Both the position numbers and the translations under genes were made by a program. Of a stretch of 64,000 nucleotides of DNA, positions 1 to 13,600 are shown one piece after another. Each line of letters begins with the position of its first letter. Positions within the stretch are counted from its first letter, which is position 1. The notes below the pieces were generated by a model that searched no databases, had not been told where the DNA came from, and saw only the letters and a program-made list of their open reading frames with translations. This stretch comes from Patagioenas fasciata (taxonomy: Eukaryota; Chordata; Aves; Columbiformes; Columbidae), in assembly GCF_037038585.1 (NCBI RefSeq), contig NC_092520.1, forward strand, positions 191,374,604-191,438,603. The letters are read 5' to 3'.

Positions 1-1380
1 CAAGAAGAACTGTAAGTTCTTTTTTCTGAGCACTGGAAGCAGCTGCTGCTCCAAATCAGTGAGGAAGGTGGGAAACCTATTACTTCTACCCTTGATCAAG
101 ACCCCAGTGAAAGGATGCCTACTGAGGATGGAGCAAGGCCTCTGAGACTTGAGAAGGCAGCAGGTATCAATGTATACAGAAATTCAAGGAAAAGATACAC
201 TGTAAGTAGATACTTTCTATTTCCATAGCCCAATTACTTTCGTAGCCTAGTGATGCTCAAGTCTTTACTTCAAAGAGTTGACTAGGCAAAACACAGCTGT
301 GTGGACTCAGGTATTTTCAGGCCTTTCCATAAAAAATGCCATTGGGAGGAATGTTCACACCATTGAGGTGTATTGCTATGTTGCTGCTCAGAAATCTGTG
401 GGACTTGGTCCTGGAATTTCTGGAAAATAAATCTCAGCATCAATGCTGTTCCTTTGAGATTTCCATTGTTTAAGCAGAAATGTCAAAACTGGACTCAGAT
501 TATTGAGATTTGGCTTGTTATTGAAATCATAAATACAATTATATCAGCATTGCATCCAGTTATCATGGGGTTAGATAATCTTTGACAAGTAGAGTCCAAC
601 TTGGAATTTTTCCTATCAGTTCCATTATCTCTTCAATCAAAGAAATCCCTTAATGCAATATTGTTCTAAGATATAAATGATGATGTATTTCTCCTAAGGC
701 AAGATCAATGTTCAAAATTGTAAAGATGCAATAGTCTACACCTTACATATGTAGTCTGTACTACTGCACTAAGTACACAAAAAACGTATGCCTCATTCAA
801 AAAAAAAAAGCCAACTGCTTTCCTTCTGGGCCATGCAGGACCTCATATTGCTCCTGATTGAAGTCCTTAGCAAACCTTCCATTATGTCTATTTGCACTGG
901 GCTTTGTTTCTGTCTGTAAGAGTTCAGACAGTCTGTGTCACTGAAAACAGCAACCACACTAAGTTGCACTTTCCTAAGTAAACAAAGTACAAAGAAATCA
1001 AATAAAAACAAAGTAAACTGCATAAAGCCACCCACCTAAGAGGCCCATGTTTCTAATAGCAGCCCAATTCATTAAACAAGCATGGGGACTTAGTAATTCT
1101 TTGCCTGATTAAGCACATTTGGTTTTATTAGTTTTTCTTTTCTGTGGACAACTTCAGAGTTTTTTGTTTTTCAAAGCTCTGCTTCATGTCCTTATTGTTC
1201 AGCAACTGTTGTCTTTTTTACCCCTTTATTGTATAGCTCAACTGGGTGGAACAGCTTTTCTTTTACATTTTCCCTCAGGCTGAAATGAAAGTAAGGGCAT
1301 TATGAATGTGCATCGTTCAGCACCTACAATAGCAAGTAATAGTTCTTGGAATTATCTCTGAAATGGCAATGTGTACTCAC
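1..1380 (-). other. 3' intron of the S1-like gene, or the start of its 3' region
   Basis: This lies downstream of the last exon I can place (its donor is at 1,380). I looked for the expected juxtamembrane, transmembrane and tail segment of an Ac45 protein and did not find it, so the final coding exon(s) should lie left of the window. The short open frames here have no family resemblance. No recognisable repeat was seen. Confidence 0.6.
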
Positions 1381-1618
1381 TTGGAAACTGGAAATCAAAA
1401 CATCCCACTTTTCTGCCTCGTCGTCGTTTGGAATCAGCTTTGCAGGATAGAGATCGTCTGTTCCCACCAGCTGACAATGAAATGAATACTCTGCAGGAGC
1501 AGTGATGACAGAAGCATTAAATTTAGCAGACTTTTCTCCATCTTGCACAATCTCAACTGAATCAAGAGTGGACCAATATCTAGCCGAGACTGTATAGAAC
1601 TTCTTGGTCATTAAAAAC
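1381..1618 (-). CDS. ATP6AP1L: S1-like exon 9: membrane-proximal luminal domain
   Basis: This is 238 nt (1 + 79 codons). The acceptor is a pyrimidine tract ending in ttttctag before 1618; the donor CAA|gtgagt is at 1381/1380. The encoded strand series FYTVSARYW, KFNASV, EYSFHCQL and SSFQ matches the last luminal beta-rich part of ATP6AP1, with its conserved Cys and one NAS sequon. The open frame runs on past 1381 into the intron, but homology stops at the donor. The exon must be entered with two bases carried over from the previous exon, which exon 8 does not supply with its canonical donor. Confidence 0.92.
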
Positions 1619-4600
1619 CTAGAAAAACAACAGAGGGGGAAAAAAAAAAAAACAAGTCAAAATGACAGAAGGAAAAAGTTTATGTTCACTTGATAAAGTA
1701 CAGGTGACAGACAAAAAGGTTCACTATTGCTAGCTGCAAGCATCACGGATGGTATCTGAGCTTGGCATCCCACGTCATTAGGACTGTTCATAAATGAAGA
1801 GACTCTGTGAAGATGTTTTTACGACTTCATAGAGTTTTGTCTCACAAGCACATCTTCCCATAGCTGTGGCAGGCAAGGATCAAATGCAATTTCATTCCTG
1901 AAGGGCCTCTGCCGGTGCAGTATTTCATCAGCTACCAGCAGTTTATAATCAGTGGAGCAGAGCCTGGGAGACTGTCAGTGGGCCTGCAGCAGCTCCCAAT
2001 TTTATGGGATTTTTTTAAATTTCCTTTTATGATAGGTAGAGGCATGATAACCATTCCTATTTATCATTGCAATTCTTCCTTTGCTCAGATGCCTAAATGG
2101 CAATTTGCCTTTGAAAATGTCTGAATTTGCAGTAGAAGACAGAGTTTTCTCTCACTGGAGGGTAGGAAAGGGTCACCAGTCCTAGTTTCCCAACTTGTAG
2201 CAGGTTAGGTACAAATAAATATTTTCTCATTTTGAAAAGTTCTGTGTATGTGCAGTATTGCAGCAGTTTCCAGTAGTTTATAACGACAGGATTTGTACAT
2301 ATTTGTTACTACCACTGCAGTCTGAACACCTCCCAAATGTTCTGAAACAGAAATAATTGAGAACATCCAGAAGTACATCCTGATCCTTTAGAGATCAGGA
2401 CTATGTCCTCGCCCTTACCACTTTTTACTGAGTTACTTTTAGGTATACAAGTTATCTAATAAGGAAACAATAAACATTTATCCTTTTTTATACTTTTATT
2501 GCTTAATACTTTTACCCTATTTGGTCTATGTATGTATTGCTCTATTGTTTGCTGAAGATTTTTTTTCCTTATTGGTAGCCATAAAGAATTTAGAAGATTA
2601 ATCTTTTAAGTAATAAGTGAGACTTACTACAAAATAAAATATTCCAATATGTCTATTCACATTAGACATATTCTATATTTCTAATCCACAATGTGGATTT
2701 TAAAATTTGGGGTAACATTTAGATGTAATTATGACAGGTTTGAAAAATAAGCAATTATCTATAGATGTGGCACAATATAGAATATTTTATGTTTTATAGG
2801 GTGTATGTATCTATAGAGAGAATATTCTCTGTTGCAGAATTTTGCTTGTTTGTTCAAATCAGTTGCTTTCAGTAGCATGTCTTCCACATAACATAGAGTC
2901 TAAACACAAGCAATGGTCCTTAGGAGTACCAAAATTTGACAGGTTAGGCTAGTACAGTAATTGAGCCATTTTTTTTCTTTTTTTTTTTTTTTAATAAACT
3001 GTGGCTTTTGATTCCTATAATTTCATAATCCTCAGGAGTTCCAAAATTCTCAGAAGGAATCCTAGAACTCAGAGTGTCTTTCAGGTCAGAAAACAATGTT
3101 TTGACTTATGGAATTCTTTACATTTTGAACCTAAACATCTCTTTCCATACAACATTCAGCTACAAGCAGCAGTGAAAAAAAATATTAATCTAGTACACAT
3201 TCACAAATATTTATAGAAAATATTCTATTGTTATAGTGATAAAGTTAAAAAATTAAAACATGTATTGTCTAGATATTAATCGCAAGAAGAAATGAATCTT
3301 CTCCTGATATGCAGCACAATCTGAACAGAATTTCCGTGGTGCCTCAGTAGCAATGCTATAGGCACTAGCTGAAGGCCAGTTATAAGCACAAAGAAGTTTA
3401 CTTAAATATTTGGGCCAACCACAGATTTTGTGTGTGCTCTGTACTTCTGCTGAGAAAATAAGAAAACTGGTAAACAAAGAAATTCTTTGGAGACTTACAA
3501 TATGAATAAACAAGTTTTGTGAGGCTATGTATGTGAGTACAGTTGAAAGTGACCTGCAAGAGATTGCTGTCTCTTCACATTGCACCAAAGACTAAAATTT
3601 TGTGTTACTTGCAGATTTATGAGAATTAGCATTCCAATTAGTGAACAAGTCAGGCATGGTTAACTTAATAATACAGGCTTTTATCCTTAATATTTTTCCA
3701 AACAACTGATAGTGAATAGCCTCCAGTAAGCATGTGTTCAGCTGATAACTGATACAATTCATTAAATTACAAAAGAGACATTCAAACAACAAAAATCAAT
3801 GAAACTACTTCATTTAGTTTAATATTTTCTCATATGAGTAGATAGCAAATAGAATGAGCACAATATAGCAAATGAACAACAAGGGGAGGCGAGATAACAA
3901 TGATTTTATCTGCAAAACTAAAAGTACTTTGACTTATAGGAAATGCTGTGTGCATATTAAACATTACAACCAATACAGGAAGCAAACTTTCACAGAGACA
4001 TCATGGACTTGATGTATTGTGGCATGAACTATTCCCGGTCATAGGCCAGACACCTGTATGAACTGTATGAACGTTAAATGCTACCACCTGTTATCTATCA
4101 ATCACCATAACACACAGCTGTTCATTACAAGGAGAGAGATTTCTAAAAAGAAAACTAGCTGGAATTACTGTTGTTTCAAAGATTCAAAGAGAAACACAAC
4201 TGTTAGGTAAAAGACTTTAAAGCACGGTTCTTGGGTCAATTCCATTCTATACATGCTATGAACAACAACAGCCAAGTACTTATCAGCGTAAGTAAGTGGT
4301 GAAAATAGTAATGCCCTCCTTTTCCACCCACTTTGACACCTTTTCCCAGAGAAGATGACAGACAGGTGCTTGAACAGCTGGATGTCACCAGCTGCTGAGA
4401 GAGCTGAGGTGATGCTTCTTCCAACAAAACCCGCTGCCCACTGCTCCTACCCCCGCTGCAGTTCATTTTCCTAAACAAACCACAACCAGAAACACTCTCT
4501 GCTCCCACTTCTAGCAGCTCTCCTCCCTATGGCAAAGGGATGGCTGCTCCTGCTAGAGGGAGGAAGAGGGAGGTGGCAGCTGTTTGCACAGGACAAAGCA

Positions 4601-7600
4601 GCTGTTGCAGCTGCGAGCAGGAGGTGGGATGCGACTCACTGCTCAGCATGAGGTGGTAGATGAGTGGTGGTAAGGACAGGCTCTGGATCCAGCTCATGCT
4701 GCCGAAGTTAGAGCCTCTTTTATTGAGAAACAAATTGAGCTGTTTGAATGTGTTCCTCTCTGGTATCACTTTCTGTCATCAAGGGATGCTCTCCTACACC
4801 TAAGTAAATGGGCTTTACAGTGGAAAAAAATGCAGTCATGGCTCTGAGCTCTGTTCCTTCGCACCTTTTTGCCCTGCTTGTGTCCTGCTTATTGAAGCAG
4901 ACTGTAATCTTACCAAGGAGTCATCCTGAAAACGAAACCTAATCAAAGTGAACCATAAGGGAAAACAGAGGTTTTAATGTATCTCTGCGTGTTTTAGAAG
5001 GCCTTGAGAACAGACTTGCTGAGATAAACGAGAGAAATAAAGTGCTCCTGAATCATGAAAAGATCAATGGATTGTTCTGGTTTTGCTGAGGTTATCTTAT
5101 TATTTGCATTATTTGCCATACAGTATTGTATTACAGTAGCTAATAGAGGCCTCAAATGACACATTTGTCTCTTAAATCAAGAGATAATCCATCATAAAAC
5201 ATCACAGATAACTGAGTGTGTCTTTAGCAGAAAATTTTCTTAATAAAGCCTTCTGAGGTGGTGTGGGTTGACACCAGCCAGCAGCAGCCAAGCACCCATA
5301 TAGATGCTTGCTTATTTTATCCTGTCCCCAACAGGACAGGGGGTTAATAGGAAGAGCAAAAATAAGGAAACTTGTGGGTTGAGATACAGACAGCTTAACA
5401 AGTGAAGGAAAGAGGAAAAAAAGCGATGCAGAAGCCATCCCTCTTTATCTCCCACAAGCAAGCCAATGCTCAGTGAATGCCCAAGCAATGACTACCATGG
5501 AAGCTACCCTTCACCTTCTTTCTCTACCCCATTTTTCATTATTATGCATCTGTGTTACTCATAAAAAATAATCAATTTACACATTTTTGCATCTAAATGC
5601 TCTGGATCACACCTAGCCCAGTGGAATAAATAAAATTCTTCTGCAAAACACAGCCAGCCTAAGCTCCTTTAATTACTTGCTGGGCATGACAGAGGGTAGG
5701 ACTTCACCTACACTCTTTTCAAATATTAATCTATTGTGGAGCCTGAGTTTCTTATCTTAGCTTCAAGGGCTATTAATGCATTTTGGTATTTAGTTATAAT
5801 GTATTCAAGTAGAAGCACAGGTCAAGAGAAACTTGGTGAGCATTTCTGCCTTTACTACAGCAGGCTCAAAGGATGTAAAACATATTCCAGAATAAGAGAG
5901 AAAACATGAACCATTCACCTTTTGTACTGATGTTGTCCTTTAACTTACAATCAGTCTGTCTGCAGAGTTGCTTCAAATTTATTCTCTCCAGACGCATCTC
6001 AGATTCATGACTACATTAATGTTTTCTCCCAATGATTAATCAAAATGATAAGATTTTAACAAACAAATGACTAAATATAAATCTGAATAATCCTCATTAA
6101 GTCCACATGCATGCACCAACATCACATTTGATCTTCTTATGCCTGCTACAGACAAACCTTTCAGCTGCCAAAGTGTTTAGTTTCTATAGTAGCATCCTAA
6201 GGTTTGCATTTTGCTGTGTTAACGTTGAGCAAAACCTGTTGACTGCTTTAAAGAAAACAACCCCTCTGAGTTCTACCAGTTAGCTTGGTAGATAGTTTTG
6301 CAGCACAGTGTCATGATCCATAGCATTTTTGAGTGCTTTATGATACATATTATTTTATTGGAACTGTAATTTTACTAGAAAACCTGGTGTTATGCTGAGG
6401 ATGGTCACATTTAGGACAAATGTAGGAGGCAACCAGATTCATTCATACAGAAGGAAATTACAGCAGAGCATCTAAGACCTTCACCAATATGAGCAAACAC
6501 ATGGGAATCCAGGGCACTGTTTTGGTGGGTCTGTCTGTACAAGAGTGAAGAAGGAACAGCAGACAGTAGACAGAGGAGCACGGGGGCAGCACCAGAGCAA
6601 GTGATATTTTGTGACTTGGAGTAAAGGCACAACTTGGGTAGATTCTTGGTTTGAGAATGGCATTTTTGAAATGGGATTCAAGGAAACTGTTTCCTTAATT
6701 CCCTGTGATGTTCCGGGAAATGAACAGTATTGAAACTAAGAAACACTTGCCTCTGTTGCCAAAGACAACCATCTCAAGGATCCTATACACAGCTAACTAC
6801 AATTGTCAAAAAAAAAAAGAAAAAGGTAAAAATACTATACTAAAAGCAATCTTCTCTGTACATTATATTCTTTCAGAAAGCTCTAGATGATTGGATGGGA
6901 GGGGAGATGTTAAATAACGAAGCATGTTTCTTTTTTTTACCATCTATCATAGTCTTATGATGGTGACTGGAAGTGTTTCTATGTACTCCAAATACAAGTC
7001 CAAACACATGACTGACTCTCTTCAAGACAAGTTCTTCTGAGAGTCCTTTTACATAGATGTAGAATGACCTTCTATCTCAGTGTAAATAACGGTATTTCTT
7101 AATTCATACTTATCATCTTGGTGCCGTGTGCCTTTTTTACTTGCCTACTAAAATGTTGTTTAAACTCTGATTGTCTCCTATATTATTTCTTCAAACTTTC
7201 TTTCTTCCATTTCTTTGGATTTTTATTTCCCTTACTCAAAATGTCAAAAGCATTTTGTAAGAAGTCATTCAATCTCTTGCTGCTGAAGCAAACATCCAGT
7301 TTATTCTCTGATATACGCAATTTAAATTCAGTGCAAATTCTTCAGCCTAACTCCTTCCTAAAGAACTTTAAGCAATCAACTGAGGCACCTAAATGAAAAG
7401 AGCAGGCCACATTATCTTTGCCAGATCTTGAGAAAATAATTTTAACTGCTGTTCCTGCTGCTCAGGAAAGAACTCAGGTTGGTGGAGCAGCAGCTGTGTG
7501 GCATTCCTCACAGCAATAGCAGATGCTGTCCCATGCCTAGAATCCACTACTGAGAGCTACAGCAGCAACTTCTCCTTTTGACTTTTCATCCCAATTTTTC

Positions 7601-10600
7601 CCGTTCCCTAAGTTTTCTTCCCTCTTCTAATGGTAGGAGAAACCTGGTCTTGTCACCATCCATGGAGCAGAAAAAATTATGAGTTTTTGCACCCCTCATT
7701 AGCCACAAGGTAGCTTTCACAGAGTACACTGGTAACCCACATTAGGACCAAGTACAAACCTGGCCATGCAAGTAGACTTCAGCTCCTAGAATTGTTTGCA
7801 AATCACAGTTAGATTTCCCTGAGATTGGATTGTCGTCTGATCCTATCAGCAAAACACGATGTTGCATATACCAGTATCTTACAGTATGGTTGGTTGCCTA
7901 CATCACTTTTTCAGAATTTTACCTGAGGATATTCATATCTTCTTTCTATAAAGACTGTATTATTGTTCTCCTATATAGTAAATCCTCAGAACAGAAAGCA
8001 AATAATAATTTCAAAACCATTTCCACTTAACTCCTCCTTTTTTCTTCTTCTAATTTACAATCAGGCTTTGCACATCACGAAGGTCTGTTTAAGAATAAAT
8101 CATCAGTTACCTTATCTCCAGGCTGCTGATTCCATTCACTGGATTTGTATATTTTAATGACAGCCTAAGAATAAGAAACAGATTTTTAATGTTAGAGTAC
8201 TCAGCTTTAATTAGATCATTGTGACATTTCAATCAGAGGGAATATTGTAAATCAATAGGCAATTACAAAAGTCATATAGCAAAGGTTCAGTACACAGAAA
8301 AATATGACAAAATATTTCTAGAGTGTTTGTTACCCAAGAACAGGTGCCTCAAAGTAAAGGAAAACAGAGATCATGTTCCATTAATGTACTTCCAGCTGAA
8401 TTACCACCTACTAACTGGCAATACTCCCCTTCAAGCAAATTTTGCAATGAAATTATGATCTTATTATTGCCAGTGGAGATTTCTGTGATTGTAAGATCAG
8501 GCATAGAGAAACCAAATATAAACAAACAAGGAAGTAAGGAACCTAAGGAGGAAAAAAAAAAAGTGAAAATAAGAGGCTGCATGTGCATTTTGGGGTCTTG
8601 AGTCAATCTTTTTCTTCAAAGAATATTCAATTTAGTATTCTCTTTATTTTGGATTACTTAGAAGAAAAAAATTAAATTAGCATTAACTTGACACTGCACC
8701 ATCTCTTACTACTTTTCAGAAACACACATATTATGATATAAAATTTCTTGGACTGCTCACGTTGTGTTGACGTCTGAGCACTCAGAGGAAGAAATATCCA
8801 CATTCTGAGTTACAAATGTTGCATTTGTCAAATCTATAAGAACGGAACCATTGGCTGTGAGACTGAAATTACTAGCATAAAAAAGGATGCATGTTTCATT
8901 CCCAGTGGTCATGTTCAGAGGAGCATATGATGAACTGTCTTCGTCTTCAGTGGCCATTAATTGTCGTCTTAATTCCCACACCACATCAGTTCTTCTAGAA
9001 ATCTGGAATAACAGCACAGAAACAATTCATCTCCTTTGCAAGAGATAATATCAGCCAAACACAGACCTTCACTGTTCTGTACCACAAGCACCCATCCTTT
9101 TTAAATCCTCAGTAAACCGCAATATTTTTATGGTCTGTCTGTTTCATTGGCAGTGTGGAGGCAAATAGGGCGTTGTTAACCTAGGTTCCCATGATCAGGT
9201 GTCCATGTGAAAACAAGTATCAGTGACATTAGGCAAATAAACATAAAACCAAATTGTTAATGCTGCCTTAAAATAGTAGTATGCATTGGTAGTAATAGAT
9301 GAAAGAATTTATTTTTTTAACAGAAGAATATACTGAAAGAAATTAACTATATTTCTGTGATAAAATCACAAGAAAACTTGGCTTGCCAGTTCAGTGACCA
9401 CCCCCATTAGTAACAATAACAGTTTTTGCACTCTTCATTTCAACAGGCATGAAAACAGGCTACTTAACTACAACAGTGTTATATTTAGACTCTTCTGATG
9501 GCTTCCAGAAAAAGATCATCTATACTAATTTGGCTGATGTGATGAACTCCTACAAGAGGCTTCAATGCACATATACATTTGCTTTTAGGTGGTTTCCAGG
9601 AATTCTCTTTAATAGGTAATGCTTTTTTACAAATATGCCAGTTTACAAATATGCCCAGGGCATCCTTGGAAAAACAGCCCCATTCATACCAATGGTAAAA
9701 GCTAGCTGACCTTATCAGGAAATAACTTAATCCTGTTGTTCATATCTTACTCTTGACCTTTTAGTCTGGTCATATCTGGGCTATTCCATTTATTTTTAAG
9801 ACCCATGTCAGCTTTACAATTTTCTTATTCTACAAGTGGCCTCTGCCCTTGGATAACTTTGGGATACAAGAAATGAGAGGTACCGTAGTGGTTACCAGAA
9901 CTGTAATTATGTGGAGCTATTGCCTGGAACCATTTTTAATGGGTTTAAAGACAGGCAAGGATCATTTTCCAGTCTGGAACAGAAGCTATAATATCACTTT
10001 ATAACCTGCCTGTAGAAAGGAGCCCCAGAAGATTTTGTCACCTTAACCGCTGCTCTCTAAACACTACAGGCCATCTGTTATTTACAACGTGTCTTTGCAG
10101 ATATCTCATTTTATGAACAAAGCAGAATGAGCTGAGTTAAAAACCTTTGACTAAATGCTCAAATGAAGATTGCAATCTTCTCTCCCATACATGCATACTT
10201 TATGAATTTCTTTTTAATTCAGAGTAGTGCCTTTTCAAATACATCAGAACATGCATTATTTTAAATGAATACCATTTTCTTTAAAAGAAGAGTGTACAAC
10301 AAAAGAAAATATTCAACTTTTGATATAAAACTTTTAATCTTCCCTTAGGCTCTCCTGAAATGTAATCATTTTATTTCAAACTGAGAGGAAAAGCTGAAGT
10401 CTAAATTATATCTTGTCTAACAATTGACTTCATTATGTGGGCCTCGCATATCGTCTAAAGAGGGCTTTAAAAACCACCTGCTAATAGCTGAAAACAATGC
10501 TACATTGGAGACTGCGATTGGGCTAACTTAGGGGATTAGGTTGAAGTACCTTAAAATAAAAAGAAAGCTATTAGAATATAATCATGAGACTCCAGCTTTA

Positions 10601-13600
10601 CTTCTGTTGCCCTGCTGCCAGTACTTTGTTGTGAGGCTCACACATAGAGATTCCTTTTCGTCTCTGAAAAAGCATATTAATTGAAAGAGTGTTTGCCTGT
10701 GAAGAAGGGATGTCAGGGACTAAGAAATCCACTAGTTTCCCATGATCAAATCTTTTTAAACAAATTTACCCATTATGAAGCAGGTAGGCAACACAGCTTG
10801 CCAAGCACATTTCTAAAAGCAGGCTTTGTTTTGGTCATATTTGTGGCTGAAAACACGGGCAGTCACGAACTGGGTAGCCCAGCAAGTCTGTATTTGCACA
10901 GCTATAGGCAGGCAGGACAGCTACACCAAATGGGAGCCTGAAGGTATCAGCTTTCTGCAGAAATGTCCTCAAGTGCTTACCAGCCTGCACATTCATCCCT
11001 CCAGTGTGAAGATGCATTTCTGTAAGTTACCTGTGGGTGAGGTAATTTAGCTTGTTCAAAACCAGAAGGCATTACCTCACAGAAATTCAAGAAAATTTAG
11101 TCTTGGGGTTGGAAGGAGGATCTCTGAAATAGCCCAGCCTGGGACCCACCAGAGGCCTGAGGATGGCAGTGGTTCCTTCCAGCTGACCGGCAGCAAGAGT
11201 CTGAGCTCCCCAGCACATCCCTGTCTCTCTGTTTCAGGCACGTTTCCTTATTCTTCTGTTGCTGCACAAACATGAGTTCACTGACTTAAAATAATTCTCC
11301 CCCATACCATAAATTTAATGCTAAACTATATAGGACAAGGTAATTGCTTCAGAAATGCATTAGATTTATGTTGAATTATCGTAAATCAGATTACATTATT
11401 CACAAACAATCCATAGCGCCAGCATTGTTAAGCACTAAATTCTGTTGTTCAGTGCCCCCTTTACCTAATCTGAACCATAGGATTGCCATCTTGTTCCTCT
11501 GGATTTATCAGTGACATTTTTGATCTCAGATATGCAGTGAGCCATCACAAGACATAATTAAACAAGGTACAGAAAAGAAAGGGTACAATATATATGTTTT
11601 TCAAGACCAGAAGTGAATGCTGTAATTATCAACTGAACCTGTAACAGAAGTAGCCTGGACAAAATTCTTCCCTTTGATCTGTTTTACAAGCCTTCTAATT
11701 CAGAATAATCTCTCTTGGAAAGGAGAAAGATAGCTGATCTGGCAACGTTTTGATGCACCAACTACCAATCTTTTTTCAAAGCAAACAGACCTCAGATCCA
11801 AAATTATTCATTTATTTTGTTGTTATTGCTGAGCTTTTGTTGACTGTTTCAAAACAGAATGACTAGACACAAGAAAAAAGATTTGGGGCCATTTTATATA
11901 TTTGAAAGCACAAACAAATATAAATTGGATGCTTCTAAACACATATGAGAAAAATACAAAATATTGGGAAAATAAAATTTTCATTGGTTGAAACGATGAA
12001 TGGTAATGAAACACAGAAAGAAGCTACATTTTGCAGTAGTTACAACATGGGATTTTTGGATGTCAGTTCAACAGATGGTGATGTCTTCTTTATGTATCTT
12101 GTACTTATTGACTTTTTTATTGCTACGGTTAGGTGTGCACATCCATAAGAAGAAAACTGTCTTGGTGATGTTCATTGCACCTTTTCATTTCGAACAGCAT
12201 CTACCTATGGTCACATCCTCTCTGTGGAGTTGTTGCTCTTATTTTAAGAGTTAGAGGAAGGGGAAGGTCTTTCTGTACCTGCAGGGAGGGAGGCCAGGAG
12301 AAAGAAGAAGGGTGCATTCTTTTTTTTTTTTAGGTTGTACCTTAGCCTAGTTCCTGCCTCCATACTGGCACTGTGGGCTACAGTGCATTCTCTGTATATA
12401 GTCTACTCAGATGGCAAATTGTAATTTTTCTGAATTCAGTCATAACACAATAAAACCAGTTGTTGGAGTCACAGAATTACATAATAGTCCTGTCTTCTAG
12501 TAAGGAAAAAAAAAAAAAAAAGTTCAGTATAAGAACCAGGTATTGTTATTAGTATTAAACTTCATAAATGCAGAAAAGAGCCTGCAAATATTTAGGAAAT
12601 TCATGACAAAGAGAAAAGCTCAAAGTACATTGTGAAAGGGGAAGTAAAAAAATCCTTTTGGTCACTTATGAATTTGAAGGGCTGAATCATGAGGTATAAC
12701 ATCTGAGGAGGGGAGGACAGGCACTGTAGCTGCTCCCATAGCACCTCAAAGACAAATACCTGCTATCTAAACCAGATTTTGAGTTTAGTAGCTTGAGCTG
12801 TATATACTCATCAGTAATTCTTTCGACCGGATACCAAGTTGACGGTACACTTACATTTTGTTCAAATTGCTTTAACAGGGATCTTTATAATCCTTTTTTT
12901 TTTTCGTGAAATATCATTTAAAAATGATGGTTAGAGGCTGCCATGTGCCAAATGCAGGGGTGCTGCTCCCAGTAGAATGACAGATCATGCTACTTGCCGG
13001 GGTTTGGCTGAGGGACATCAGAAGCCACACAGCATTCACATCACAGCCAAGTATCAGCACATTTCAAGTCCTTCCCACACAAACAGGTCACTTTTCCTTC
13101 ATGTTTTCTAGCTGGTGTAGCATCACAGCCTCACTACAGATGGCATCACCACTGCTGCCACCTCCTCTGCTAATACACCGGTTTTTCAGAAAGATACAGT
13201 GCCATAAATCTGTGATACAGGCAACGGTTGGTTGTATCTCACTGCTAAAGGTCAAAAATTTTAAAAGCAAGCATTACAATTTCAAATAACCATAAAGACA
13301 TTCCTTGCAGTGTCAAGTTTATAAAATCACACGTACAGAAAGCAGAAAGAATGTATTTGATTACGCTTATTTCAGTCATCTGCTGGTGCAAAACTGGAGC
13401 GTAACAGTGCTTTGAGCTGTCAAAATCTAAAACATTGAGTAAAGAATTACCAGCTATCTCTATTTTTAAGAGTTTGAACTTTCTATATTTTTATGATTTC
13501 TAATGTTTTGTGGGTTTTGTTTTTCCTTCCTCTCTAGGCTGTCTTAAAATATAATTTCAATTTTGGTCCTAGGTTGGGTGAATCTTGCATTCCATATATA

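Noticed and set aside
4906..4940. Possible 12-25 nt micro-exon on the minus strand with ttttcag and gtaaga sites
   Set aside because: Phases do not fit between exons 7 and 9, and exon 8 at 3499-3553 explains the missing segment.
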